DNA of 64,000 nt from Eremophila alpestris peregrina (lineage: Eukaryota > Chordata > Aves > Passeriformes > Alaudidae): positions 15,078,049 through 15,142,048 of the forward strand of contig WMCF01000014.1 in NCBI GenBank assembly GCA_009792885.1, given 5' to 3'. Within the stretch, counting starts at the first letter, position 1. Every line of letters begins with the position of its first letter. The translations under genes were made by a program, and so were the position numbers. Shown here piece after piece: positions 12,601 through 24,242 of this stretch. The notes below the pieces were generated by a model. The model saw only the letters and a program-made list of their open reading frames with translations, made no database searches and had not been told where the DNA came from.

Positions 12601-14042
12601 CCTCAGGTTTGCTGAATTTAGCTGTTACATATCAAGGTAATTTGTCTCTTAGAATCTGGCCAGATAACCCCTTTATAGTTATATTACTTTTGGTAGTTCA
12701 AAAAACTCTGAGTAGTTAACTACTGCTTTCAATAGAATAGACATTTGCTTGCTTTTATATCTGAAGTTTTACCAGTTAATATTTCTATTTAACAGTTAAT
12801 CTCATTTATAATTAGGCTCAACAAATATATATCTGATATATCTTTTCTAATCATAGCATCAAAGTCCTAGATTGGGACCCAGAAGGTAAATGGAAACAGG
12901 CTAGGTAATGTATAATCCCAGGTAACTACTGTGCAAAGAAAGGAGGAATGGGCAAGTTGTCTTTGGAGCAGTGGATATCCCAGTGGCTGTATGGATGTGG
13001 AGTGTCAGCCATGCACACTTTGTCTGTCCCATGATGGGGAGCTACCCACTGCCATCGATTCTGTGCTGCTCAGTTCAAGATTTAAGCAGATGAAAGTCAG
13101 CTGGTCACATCACTCCTGACTCCAGGGATGGCCTTGCAGATGGAGCCTCACAGACTGCAGAGGTCAGGGCTCCCCACAGCTCAGACACTGAGGCAGTCAT
13201 TCAAAGCTCCACAGTTCACATGCCCGCTTTGCAATGCTGAAATGAATCATATTGGGCAACTTGTCCTCTTTAAGAATATCTCTGTAACTCAGTAAGAACA
13301 CAGACAAAAGCAATTATTAAAGTGCCTAATATTTAGTCAGTTAAAATTAATTTTCTAAATGCTGCACTAGTTTCAAATAGTCCTTGTTTAACAGGCTTAG
13401 GAGACTAAACCATGTTGTACTATCTGAAAATGTTACATCCAGCCATATTTATTACCAAGCCAAGAGCTAAGAGGATAGTGCTGCTGTCTCTTCATTTTCT
13501 GAAATCTTTCCACGTGTACCTTTATTCTATCACTGTTGGAATATGTCAACATTTGTTAACTAGTGAACCTGAGAACTAATCGATTATATCAATAATTTCA
13601 TGCATAAATAATTTTGCATCAAAATCAAGTTAAAAGGTAATGAAATGTTGCCTCAATCATGACCACTCTGGCCTCAGGTCATGTGCTGGATCATTTACCT
13701 CACCCACATTCGGAATTGGCATAAATTACACAAAATGTTTAAGAAGCAACATAAGATGACTCTACTGTCTTCAAGTGCCAGTTTAGTACCTATTTCCAGT
13801 AATGGAAACATATGGTCAGATGGGATAGAGCTAGCCTTACAGTCAGAGCAGAGTCTCCAGGAGAGTTTTCTGCCTTTTCTGCCTTCAAGCCTTCGTGATA
13901 ACCCTGCAGGTTAGCTTCAAAATAATGCCACAAAGGTCACCAAGACATGAGCCAACAAAAGTATTCCTGAGGTGAAAAATGTTGGCTGAGAACAGCCTCT
14001 GTTTTCTTTTGGTGGCAGCTGATTGGTTCCCTTAGCACTTAC
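9669..14042. other. Unique DNA with one pyrimidine-rich stretch
   Basis: No transposon or gene recognised. 10165-10405 is strongly pyrimidine-rich on the plus strand (CTCC/CTTC/TTTCC clusters), with one TATATAAATA at 10257-10266. The open frames there (93 and 83 codons plus, 69 minus) are consequences of that bias. 11440-11800 is mixed-composition, repeat-free sequence that might be conserved. All other frames are below 80 codons. Confidence 0.45.
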
Positions 14043-14640
14043 CATAGAATCACAGAACAGTTTGGATTGGAAGGTACCTTAAAGACCATCTAGTTTCAAC
14101 TTCCCTGAGGATGTCAAGGACACCTTTCACTTGAGCAAGTTGCTCAGAGCCCCATCCAATCTGGCCTCGAACACTGCCAGGGATGGAAACAACTTCACTA
14201 GGCAACCTGTTCCAGTGCCTCACCACCATCACCAACAGAAAGCCTAATGTTCTCTTTCAGTTTGAAGTCATTCACCCTTGTCTTGTCACTACATGCCCTT
14301 GCAAAAGCCTCTCTCTGTCTTTCTTGTGGGTTCGCTTCAGGTACTGAAAGGCCACAATTCAGTCACCCCAAAGACTTCTCTCCTCTGGGCTCAACAATCC
14401 CAATTCTCTCCACTTTTCCTTCTAGGAAAGGTGCTCCATCCCTGTAACCATCTTGGTGGCCTTCTCTGGACTGGCTCCACCAAGTCAGTGTCCTTCCTGT
14501 GCTGTGGACCCCAGAGGTGGATGCAGCACTGCAGGTGGGGTCTCACCAGCATAGAATAGAGGGGCAGAGTCCCCTCCCTCGCCCTTCCGACCATGTTGCT
14601 TTGGTGCATCCCAGGATGTGACTGGCTTCCTGCCTTAACA
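14043..14640 (-). mobile_element. CR1 LINE fragment, reverse orientation, about 600 bp
   Basis: The plus strand starts with CATAGAATCACAGAACAG (tail, reverse complement) and TTGGAAGGTACCTTAAAGACC. It continues through AACCTGTTCCAGTGCCTCACC (14199-14219), the 'ggccttctctggactggctcc' region near 14457-14478, and GGATGCAGCACTGCAGGTGGGG (14518-14539). These are standard CR1 3'-end and terminal ORF2 segments. Frames inside (93-94 codons, both strands) are decayed LINE sequence. One of the longer copies here, still 5'-truncated. Confidence 0.93.
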
Positions 14641-17600
14641 TTTTTTGGTTTGTTTAAAAGGAATGCAGAAGCCAAGAATCAATTTAGCATGCAGCTGGAG
14701 CTGTGACTTCTAGGTGTAAGGGGCAGTCATGGCTGTGCAACACATTCTAGCTCTAAAACGTTTCACTCATGTGAGCTGCTGCTGCTCTTAATGGGCATTT
14801 GGAGGATCAAGGTCTTCATAAGTCCCCTCAGTTGTTTTTCTCAAGTTTCACAAGTGAGCAGGGGCATTTTCTTTTAGAAGAGGAAAATACTGGTAATGGA
14901 AAGTGCAAAAAACTACTTGGAGGGCAGGTGAAATGGACTAGCTATTTCTTCTTTTTTTAAATATACTTAGTTTTAATGGTTGTCTTTCCACAGAAATTCT
15001 CTGCTTTGTTTCACTTTTCATGTTTTTATCTGTGATTTTGAACGAGTGAAGGAGCAGGGGCTAAAAAATGTACTTTGGGTTTGAGGAGGATATAAGGCTA
15101 AATGTTGTTAGAAAGTTTCTGCCAGATGTCTGCATTCAGTGATTTTTTTTTTAACAAAGTAGGTACATTTTCTTGAAAAGTATGATGTAGTTCTACTAAA
15201 CTCTTTACATTAAAATATTTCAAAATCATGTCACCTAAGAATTCACTGGTTGGAACAAAAGGAATGGCCTCTGACTTACAGTAGATAGGATTCAAGTCCT
15301 AGCTGTGACATGGGCAATGCTTTGGGAAGAACTGAGTTCATTTTCCAAGACAATATGACACAACAACTTTTGGCATTGCTGCCTCCCAGTTACTCACCTA
15401 TGACCTGGTGAGCATGGCTAAGATGGCACACATAGTGGGAGGAGAGGAGGCATTCTTGCCTCATTCCTCCTAAATCAAGAAGTAAGGTGGGAGAGATTTC
15501 AAGTTGTTATCACCAAGGCATAGTTTTCAGGAAAAACATTTTTATCCATGATATAAACTCCAAGCCAAAATTTAAAACTTCTAAAGTAAAGAGAAAAAAA
15601 TCCCTTGGGGTCCTATCAAATGTTTTCTTGGAACCAAGACTGCGAATTAGGCTTCTATTTTGTTCCACTGAAGGTAATGAATAATATTTAATAACCTCCT
15701 TATGTTATTCTTGGCCTGCCTCTGGAGGGGTTACCCTGGCTGGTCAGCGTGGATAATGGATGTCCAAAAAGGTGCTAGGCTATTTGTATATACCTTGGCA
15801 AAGATTTTACCATCCCCATTCAAGAATGATATGGGTCTTTATGAAGTGTATGATTTTACAGCTTCTTTGGAAAAAATAGTCATTGCTGCATTTAGGACAG
15901 GTAGAAGAAATAATTTGGAAGTCTGTCTACGAGGTGCATGAAGGGGAGAAGCCATTTCTTCAACTGTCAGGGTAGTCTAATTTGGATAGATTTCCCTTAT
16001 TAAGATGGCATCCCTTGTCAGAGGGGTTGGCCACTGCCCCACCAAAAGGGTTGCACACCCTCAGCCTGCGCCCCAGCACTTCCTCTCCTCTCCTATTTCC
16101 CTGCATGGCATCCACTGACCATCGGTCCTTCAGGAGCTGCTAGGGAGAGTTGTGGTTGTATAGAAGAGCATTTGCTGAGTGCTCAGTCCCAGACAGTGGG
16201 AAATCACTCACTCAGCAGCTGAGAAACCAAAACTCTTGAAGGTCCCTCTCTCTGAACAAATAAATATAACCAGTGTCAAGTACCCCACCACTGCTGTTGA
16301 AATGGTTGCCTGCAACACCACCAAATGGCAAGGTAAACTTACAAGCAGATTTCAACCCCAGTTGATCCCCTTCTGAAATTTTATTTTTAATTACAGAAAT
16401 TTGAATTAAAGCTGCTCAAGCTGAAAAAAATGTTGTAATGATTAGCTGGCATATCCAATATTTTTCTTCTTCTGTTTTCTGCAAATGAGCAAATGCATAG
16501 GTTCTTTGGATCTCCTAAATGGTGTTTCTTGTCCCACTATGGAAATTTTGGACAGCACATGTAAAGATACAGACCACTCCTGTTCCTTTAAACAGCTTTA
16601 TCTTTTGATTTAGGGTTCATTCTGATTTTTCTTGTATCAATAGTTGATGAAAAATGATAGCTATCTATAACTGTTTTGCCCTCATTTAGAAGGAACTTAC
16701 TGCTGCACTGAAGCCTGATAATCAGTTGTCATATCTCCAGAAGTCTGAAACTTTTATATGTCATCTAAATCTTCTAGAAGGTTCCCTATGTTATGTTTTA
16801 GTTACATTGACACTGAAAAAAATCTGCTGTTTCAGCTTCTCAGGTTTGTTGCTGATTCCCTTTTTACAAAAAGAAGGAAACACTGTTCCAAGCCTCACTT
16901 CAGCCAGTATTTCCATGTATTCTCCTCCAAAAGTAACTCAGCCTTGCAGCTAAATGAGGAATTTGTCTGAGATCACATTTTTTTTCTTTTTTATCCTAAG
17001 CAGATTTTACACCAAATTCTGCTAGTTTTGCTGCTCAGCAGCTGCAGCTCTTCAGAGCAGTCCTCATCATCCCACTTGCAGTAAGTCACTCAGATGCCAT
17101 GTGTTCTGAAGCCAAAATGACCAAAGCATCTGCTTTCTCCAAAACCTTCATTTTGATTGGTTTGGCCAGGCAGTCAGTGAGAGCTACATACCTGTCCAGC
17201 AAGTATTGAGGATCCTGCAATTACCATATTTGACACGTGGGAAGTGCAGCTATCCATGTACATCACAAATCACATGTGCAAGTTCGCTGTTGCTCCAGGT
17301 ATCACTGGTGAGCACACAGAAAGCATACAGAAAGCCCCAGCTGAGCCCAGAGCTTTACAGCCTGTTTAGTTACTGGCATTTTTATCTAGGTATTATTATC
17401 TATGTAGATTGGGTAGATAGGAATATAGCACTGTGGGGTTTTTATCCATGAGAAAAAGCCTTTTGCTGAATGCTCACTGGCCACACTACCAAAACCAACT
17501 GTATTTACAGGCAGCTCCCCTGTCTCTCCAGATCCCAGGGCTATTTCACCCCATGTCACCTCCTGCCTCTCTCCACGGCTTTACCACAGCCCTTGCACTG

Positions 17601-20600
17601 TAGCCAGCAGGAAGCCAACGGGTCTTTCCTGAACACATCAGCCCCTTTTGGATGCTCACTGCTCCCTGCAAGGGGTGACTCCATTGCCCCCCAGGCAGTG
17701 GGGCTCCTTCCAGCCTGCCACCCACTGCTGCCTGCGCCTGTCAGCCTCCCCCACTTCCCTTCAGGGAGAAAGGAAAATAAGAGGGTGTGAATGATTGGAC
17801 TGGTAATGACATTAGAAATTCCATTCTGGCAGTGCACTAAATCTTCCTTAAAAGCTTTGAAGAGCTTCCTAAAAATATGAGCACTAAACAGCATGGCAGG
17901 CCCCGGCCAGGTCATTGAGCCCACCTCTCTCCCATGCTGGGAGCAGCCTGCCCTGCCCAAAGACACTGCCCTTCCAACTTGTTTTAAGCACTGTCCCGTC
18001 CTCTGCTGCCTTTCCTTTTCTGGCCTCTGGAAAACCGTCATGGCTCAGTCTTAAGTAACACTGAGTCAGCCCTTGGCTCCCCAGCTGTACACAGAACCTG
18101 TGCAGCTGAGTCTGTTACACAGCCCATGGACTGCACAGCCTGGGAGACCTAATTCATAGTGGTTCTCCGGCTACACCCTTATGTTCAAAGCACATGAATC
18201 AGGTGTTGAAAAATCATGGAACCCGCTTAATGATCATGAGATTTAATAAAAATAAGCACAGGTTTCATTTTACTTGCCTTTAAAGATTATTACACTTTTA
18301 TACTTTCAGATGCCTCTCAAATAGATGTTCAAAGCTCTTCTCCATATCCATGAGGTCTACAAGCAAAAATAAATCCAGAACCTGGAGTTTTAATTAAGAA
18401 ATTGAATACTGGGAGATTTGTGGTTAAATCATGAGCACTATCAACCCTGAAATCACAACAATTTACATTGCTCCACATGCCCCAGCTCACAGCATTGCTA
18501 CTTAGTGCCATCTTCAGCATGAGCAGAGGACCTGGAAAAAGAAAGTTAGGCTGGAATTGGGACCTTTGCTTGATGTTCTTGTTGAAGAAGGAAAGTCATA
18601 TCACACTGCACCCTGATACCCTGAATGTGTGATGCTGGCAAGTCTAATTTTCTGGCACAATATTTATTGTCTCAACTATGTGAAAAAATCACCAAATATC
18701 TAAAATTCCATAAATCACAGCTGTGATTCTAGGAGAATGTGTTCCAAATAGGCTACGGGACAAGAAAAATCTTTTCTCTTCTGTAGCTTTAGGGCCAAAG
18801 AAGAGCAAATGTAGTAAAACGAAGGAAAAAAATGTAAAGGAAGATCCCCTCTCTCTTTGGATGGATGTCTCCACCCAGAGACACTGACAGCACTGAAGTC
18901 TCAATGATATGGATTCATTCATCGTTACAGGAATAAGACTGGCTGGCTTGTGAACCTTACTCCTCAGGTTTTGTGGAAGTGAAAATTCAACCAGGCCTTC
19001 AACTATAGCTTAATTGGAAGGTGGAATTTATGTAAAGCATCTGAATTTGGTTTGAGAAGTTTCCTGGAAATTAGAAAAGAGCTCAAACTGTACCAGTCCA
19101 AGCCAATTTTTAAATAGTTCAAACTCTAGTCCAGTTGATTATCTTTTCTTCTTTCTTCCTGCTGTCCATTAAAGACTTGGCCTCTGGATGTACATTATTA
19201 AAGACAGAAGAAAACTGCAAAATGCATATTTGGAACCTGTTTGGGCTTTTGGAAACCCCCAGTGTGCTGAAATACTTTAACTTTCCTTGCTAAGTACTTT
19301 TCATGAACCTGAGGTTTCTGATGTGGGTTTGAGTCCTGAGTTTGGTGACACAGAATAAAAAGAAACTTTCACTTCAGTCAGTCTTTGCTGTTAAAACCTT
19401 TTGAACAATGGGCAGACCCTGAACTCACATCCCTAAAATTGCTAAGTTTGTATATTTTGAAGTTTGTGGAGCGACGCAGAAACTGTAGGTGAAAGAATAA
19501 TTTTTAAGTACAGCTCCAATGGGAGTACGAAGACTGTGATTAATTAACATGAGGAAAGCAACATCATTTGAAGTATGGAGTTTGTTGTTGTTTTTTTTTT
19601 CTGTGGTCATTTCCATAACTGGTTAGAAAATCAGCTCTGATCAAGGAATGGTTTTACTTATTTTAACTATGTCCTACTTAATGGAGATGTAATAATCCAA
19701 AACAATTACATTAAAGTAATTATGTTTCAATAAACATAAGCTTGGCACTTCAGACTAGAAGTGGAACCTGTACCCTGAGCCAATTAGGAGCAGTGAAATG
19801 AACGGGAGACACTTGATTGTAGTTTGTGGAGTGCATTTATTAAACCAGTAGCAAATAATCTATTAATCTTTCTCTAAACATCAACAACATAAAAGAGTTC
19901 CTCACCTCAAAGTCAGTTGCATTAAACAATTTCAGACGAACTAAATGAGACACCAGAAGGTTTGCACGTCGGGATATGATTTATTGCATGAATTAACTGC
20001 TTTTGTGTGATGAAGGGTGTAATTAAACTCCAGTGCAGCATGTGGCCACAGCAAATAGCTTGGCAGAGAGCAGATCTCTGGAAGCCAGCTCACCAGGAAA
20101 AGGGTTTGTGCTGCTGGTGGCACCGGCAGGTCAGTGGGAAAGCCTGCTCCCTGGGCTCCTTCCCACCTTTGTCATGCAAAAAGGAAGCTTGTGGGCCTAC
20201 CAGGAGCAGGCATGCCAGAAGGTACAGAAACATATCACCAAAGCCTTCTGACTGATACTAGGAATATCACAGGGGGGAAATGGAAAGGGAAGCAGTCAAC
20301 TCACAAATGGAATTACTTTCTGAATACGCCTTAACTCTGGTGCTGGTGTTGCCAAACTAAATGATCTAGGGAAAGGCTTGTGTGTTTTACCTTGGCTTCC
20401 TCTCCTTCTCAAACTTTTTTCTGGTTCTCTTGGTTCTCTCCGTTGCTTGGATTTCTGATGCAGTAAAGGAGAGACAAGCATTTATAAGGCTGTAATATTG
20501 TGAAGATTATAAAGAGAAATGGGAAAGGCAGTTGGTATCGGTGGAATTTCAAAAAATGCTTCCCATGTTCCCTTTCTGTTAGGCAGAATCTCTAAATAGC

Positions 20601-21448
20601 CAGGGGTCATCTAATGGGACCCCATGCTAAAACCTGCAGTCTGCCAGAGCAACAGGGTGCACAGGTAACCAAGGCTTCTATATAAAGCTATTAAATGGGC
20701 TTATTTGCAATCTGTCTGCTCAAGCAGATGATGTCTTCATTTATTTAATACCATGCAAAGACACACCACTGCTGTTGTCGCTGACATTTTCAAGATTTTA
20801 TATACTTTGCTTTTTGTTCATTAAGACAGATGATCTCATTCATATGGCAGAAAAAATCAGCTTAAGCTTGTTGGTAGTAAATCATAACCTTCTGATTTAC
20901 TGAGAAAAAATGAAGCAATGTAATATTTTACCATATAGCAATAGAAAAAATTTCTGTGTCTATATATGCAAGTCAGTACATTTTCAGTGTTATTACAAGT
21001 GATGGAGTTAAACTTCAAATTCCCTCGATAACTCTCCTACTTACACTGGTTCTTCCTCTTTACATTTTCCTTCTCTAAACCCACATGCTTTTCCCTTTTT
21101 GACATTGTTTTATTCTCTATGATGACACATGGTCTTTAATGTCTTCATTAATCTTAGCATCTTCTTAGGGTCTCAAATGTGCATTATCCAAAGGGGTCTT
21201 TCAGCTAATGTAAAGCTGATTTGTAATAATCAACATTAGTGGATGATAATAATTTATGTGATTTATCCATGAACTGCATTTGGTGTATCCTAGAGGCTAA
21301 AATGCAATATCTCCAAAGGCACAAACAGTGTGTTAAGCTTGAGGGGATAGCAAGCTAAGCTGGAGATCAGGAGTTTTTGACTCCAGTAAAAAAACATGAC
21401 ATGTATTGCTCACCTAGATTTTGTAAGATCACTGGATACTTAAAAAAA
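14641..21448. other. Unique DNA, no gene recognised
   Basis: Long repeat-poor stretch. 17500-18020 is relatively GC-rich and holds a 161-codon minus-strand frame (17556-18041) overlapping a 106-codon plus-strand frame; neither has a domain. 19660-20010 is AT-rich with many TAAT/ATTA cores and no repeat signature. 15270-15320 vaguely resembles an old MIR-like repeat (GATTCAAGTCCTAGCTGTGAC) but is too short to call. Nothing else seen. Confidence 0.45.
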
Positions 21449-21874
21449 CCTCTTCTATGAGCACAAGCCTGAAGAGGAGTGGCTGAGGGAGCTGGGGGTA
21501 TTTTGTCTGGAGAAAAGGAAGCTCAGAGGAAAACTCATCACTCTCCACATCTACGTGAAACAAGGCTGTAGCCAGGTAGAGGTTGGTCTCCCAGGTAAAA
21601 AGTGATAGATCAAGAAACAGCCTCGAGCTGAGTCAAGAGAGGTTTATTTCAGATCTTTGGAAAAATTTCATAACTGAAAGTGTGGGGAGGCATTAGGGGA
21701 GGCTTCCCTAATGAAAGAAGAGGTGGAATCACCATCCCTGGAAGTGTTTGGAAGACATGTGAATGTGGCACTTGGGGACACGATTTAGTGGTGAACACAG
21801 TGGGGCTGTCTTAAGAGCTGGATTCAGAGATCTTAGGGGTCTTTTCCAAAATTATTTGATCTATGATTCTATGA
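21449..21874 (+). mobile_element. CR1 LINE fragment with 3' end
   Basis: Contains CTGAGGGAGCTGGGGGTA (21483-21500), GTCTGGAGAAAAGGAAGCTCAG, GGCTGTAGCCAGGTAGAGGT, ATCACCATCCCTGGAAGTGT (21729-21748) and AGATCTTAGGGGTCTTTTCC. It ends in TCTATGATTCTATGA. The 'GTGGCACTTGGGGACA' wording before the tail differs from the copy at 4737, so this belongs to another CR1 subfamily. Non-coding, 5'-truncated. Confidence 0.92.
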
Positions 21875-24102
21875 GACAGTGGTTGAGACAGTTTCTGAGG
21901 AGCTTTGGAAGAACATCTTGCAGAGAGACACAGCTCTTCTCTCTCATGTTTTTGTTCTATAAAACCTCTGGTTTGGAGAAGTCAGTTTGATTTCCTGACT
22001 GCCATTATCACACCACCTAAACCCACAGATGCTGAAGGCAAGTCAGGCTGCTGAGACAGTCACACAAAGCAAGAAAGGGGTACAAGCTGTGCCTGATACC
22101 ACCTCAAGGGAGCAGCTGCAGGTTAAAGTCTGAGCAAGGAAGCAGGAAGGACAAGAGCTGCAGTTAGCCCAGGAGCTGTGACCAGGGCTTTCTTAATCAA
22201 AGCCTCAGGTTACCAGCTGAATGGCTCCTGGTATGAGCTGCTGTGCCTCATGTGAGGAAATGGTTTTGTTAAAAACAGTGGGTTTGAATGGGTAGCCAGA
22301 AAATCCATAACAGAATTTCCAAAAGAGCTGATCTGAGAGCAAGAGAGAGAAGGGTTCATTATCAAGATTGTTGTGTGTGGTTTCCATTCCTCTCCTTTCA
22401 GTATCTGTCATCATTTATTGGTTAAGACTTAATAACTAAAAGAGAGTATAACTTGGCACTCATTGCCAGAACTCCAAAAGCAAACATTACTGCTGTTTTT
22501 TTAACCACAGGCAGCAAATCTTTTCAAACAGCAGCCTGACCCCTACTCTCCTCTCCCCAGCATCTCTTCTGTAGTGGAGTAACTGAGGTAGCCCATGATC
22601 AGCCAGGCCAGGGGCAACAATGTTTTAGCCCATGAACCCTTAAAACAGTAGTACAAGTGATTTTAAAAATATGCCTTTAAAGATTGGGGTTTTTTTTTTC
22701 CTTCACAGAGGTTTTAATGTATTTTAATCAGACAGTTTCACAGACACTTTAGCAAGCCCAACAAAATTTTGAATGGCAGGCTGTAGGCAATCAGAACTTT
22801 ATTTCTAGGTCTGTGCAACCAGTGGTAAGGAACTTACTGCAGCTTGATTTTAAACAGACCTCAGTTCCCTTTGACTGCAAAATGACCTAAACACAAGTGC
22901 GCTCACAGTTTCTGCTATCCTGCAAGTTCAAATCATGTGGTCAGGAGCTCTGGAGTCTCATTTGGGTTTTAGTATCTCTTGTGAGTTCCTTACAGAAACT
23001 AACAGAGGAATTCTTAGAACCCAAAACTGCTAATATCAGGCCAAAAAAGCATCAAACCACCGCAGAGACAACCTGAATCAATGGTTGCCTTCCCAAATAT
23101 AGCCCTTTTTTTCTCAGCAGCTTAAGTTCATCATAGTGATGTGGAATGAAATCCTCGCTCTGCCTTCTGGGATGTTGAATGGCAAATCATTTGTTGCAAG
23201 ACTCTATAGTGACAAATGCAATAATTGCCATAGCTTTTTAATGTTAGTATTGTGCTGCATCTCATTTTGGTTCCAGAAATTCTGACACTTCATCTTAATT
23301 TGAACTGGTCTTTGTTTGCCAATTCACTACTCTTATTCACATCAAGGGGATGCTATGCTCTGTCCCTGCAATGTTGTCAATTAGTACAGTGGTATATACT
23401 TTGCATTTAATTGAATTTCATATACCTCTAACAAGGCTGCTGATCTCATCCCAGTGCAGTAACTGCCTTGATATGAAATTTCATTGGAAGAATGTTTTCT
23501 GCCTGAGAGCTGTTCATACATATGAGCTTCTGCAACCAATTAAAACATTAAGGAACCTACAGTTGAATAAATATCGGTGAAAATTTAAGAACGGAGTGGT
23601 AGTTTTCAGCCAGTTTTATGGAAAGTCAATAGGTATCCGGAGGTCCAATTACAGGAAATGTTTTTGCAGTATGAAATAAAATTATAAGAAAGAGAGAGGT
23701 AAATGAGAATGTTACAGGCACCTAGCATGCTTCTGGTCTTGGCATAATGAATTAATTAAGAAGAATCAGCATTAAATAGTAAAGACGAAATTCTGCTGTG
23801 CATTGCACCTCTTTAATTCTGGTATAATTTCGTAGACTTCACAGAAATCACATTGAATATAAAAGTGAGAAACACAGAAAACTCACACACCGTCAAGCCA
23901 AAATGTACTGTCCCTTTTGGCCAAATGTCCCCTTTCCCCTGCCTATTTAGTGCAGTTCAGAGGCTGGTTCAGAAGCCAATGCCCCCTGTTAATAGGGAGC
24001 AGCAAGATAAAGGGCCACATTTTATTCCCCCTCAGCTACTTTGGGGTGTCTGAGCAATCAGGCACCTTCTTTCTTTGGCTGTGTGTTTCAAAACGACTGA
24101 GA
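21875..24102. other. Unique non-coding DNA, no feature recognised
   Basis: AT-rich, with poly-pyrimidine bits near 22495-22560 and 22690-22700. Frames are at most 76 codons. No repeat or gene recognised. Confidence 0.5.
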
Positions 24103-24242
24103 TCAATTCTGTTGGTCAGAGCATGGTGCTAATAATGCCAAGGTAGTGGGTTCAGTGCCTGTTTGGATCAATTCACTAAAAAAATTGGACTATATGACCA
24201 TTGTGGGTCCCTTTCAACTCAGAATATTCAGTGGTTCTGTGA
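24103..24242 (+). mobile_element. tRNA-Ile-derived SINE with CR1-like tail (TguSINE1-like), degraded
   Basis: The head GTTGGTCAGAGCATGGTGC followed by TAATAATGCCAAGGT reproduces the D-arm to anticodon-arm part of a tRNA-Ile (AAT anticodon in CTAATAA). A decayed B-box region, GGGTTCAGTGCCTGTTTGG, follows. The tail (GGACTATATGACCATTGTGG, then GTCCCTTTCAACTCAGAATATTC and GTGGTTCTGTGA) is CR1-type 3' sequence, so CR1 machinery probably mobilised it. The acceptor-stem 5' end is unrecognisable. It matches my memory of TguSINE1 from zebra finch; the family name is from memory, the structure is seen. It is not a functional tRNA gene. Confidence 0.85.

Noticed and set aside
17556..18041. 161-codon minus-strand frame
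   Set aside because: Lies in a GC-richer patch with an overlapping 106-codon plus-strand frame; no recognisable domain.
24111..24175. tRNA-Ile-like sequence
   Set aside because: It lacks a paired acceptor stem, has a decayed B box and continues into a CR1-type tail, so it is a SINE and not a tRNA gene.
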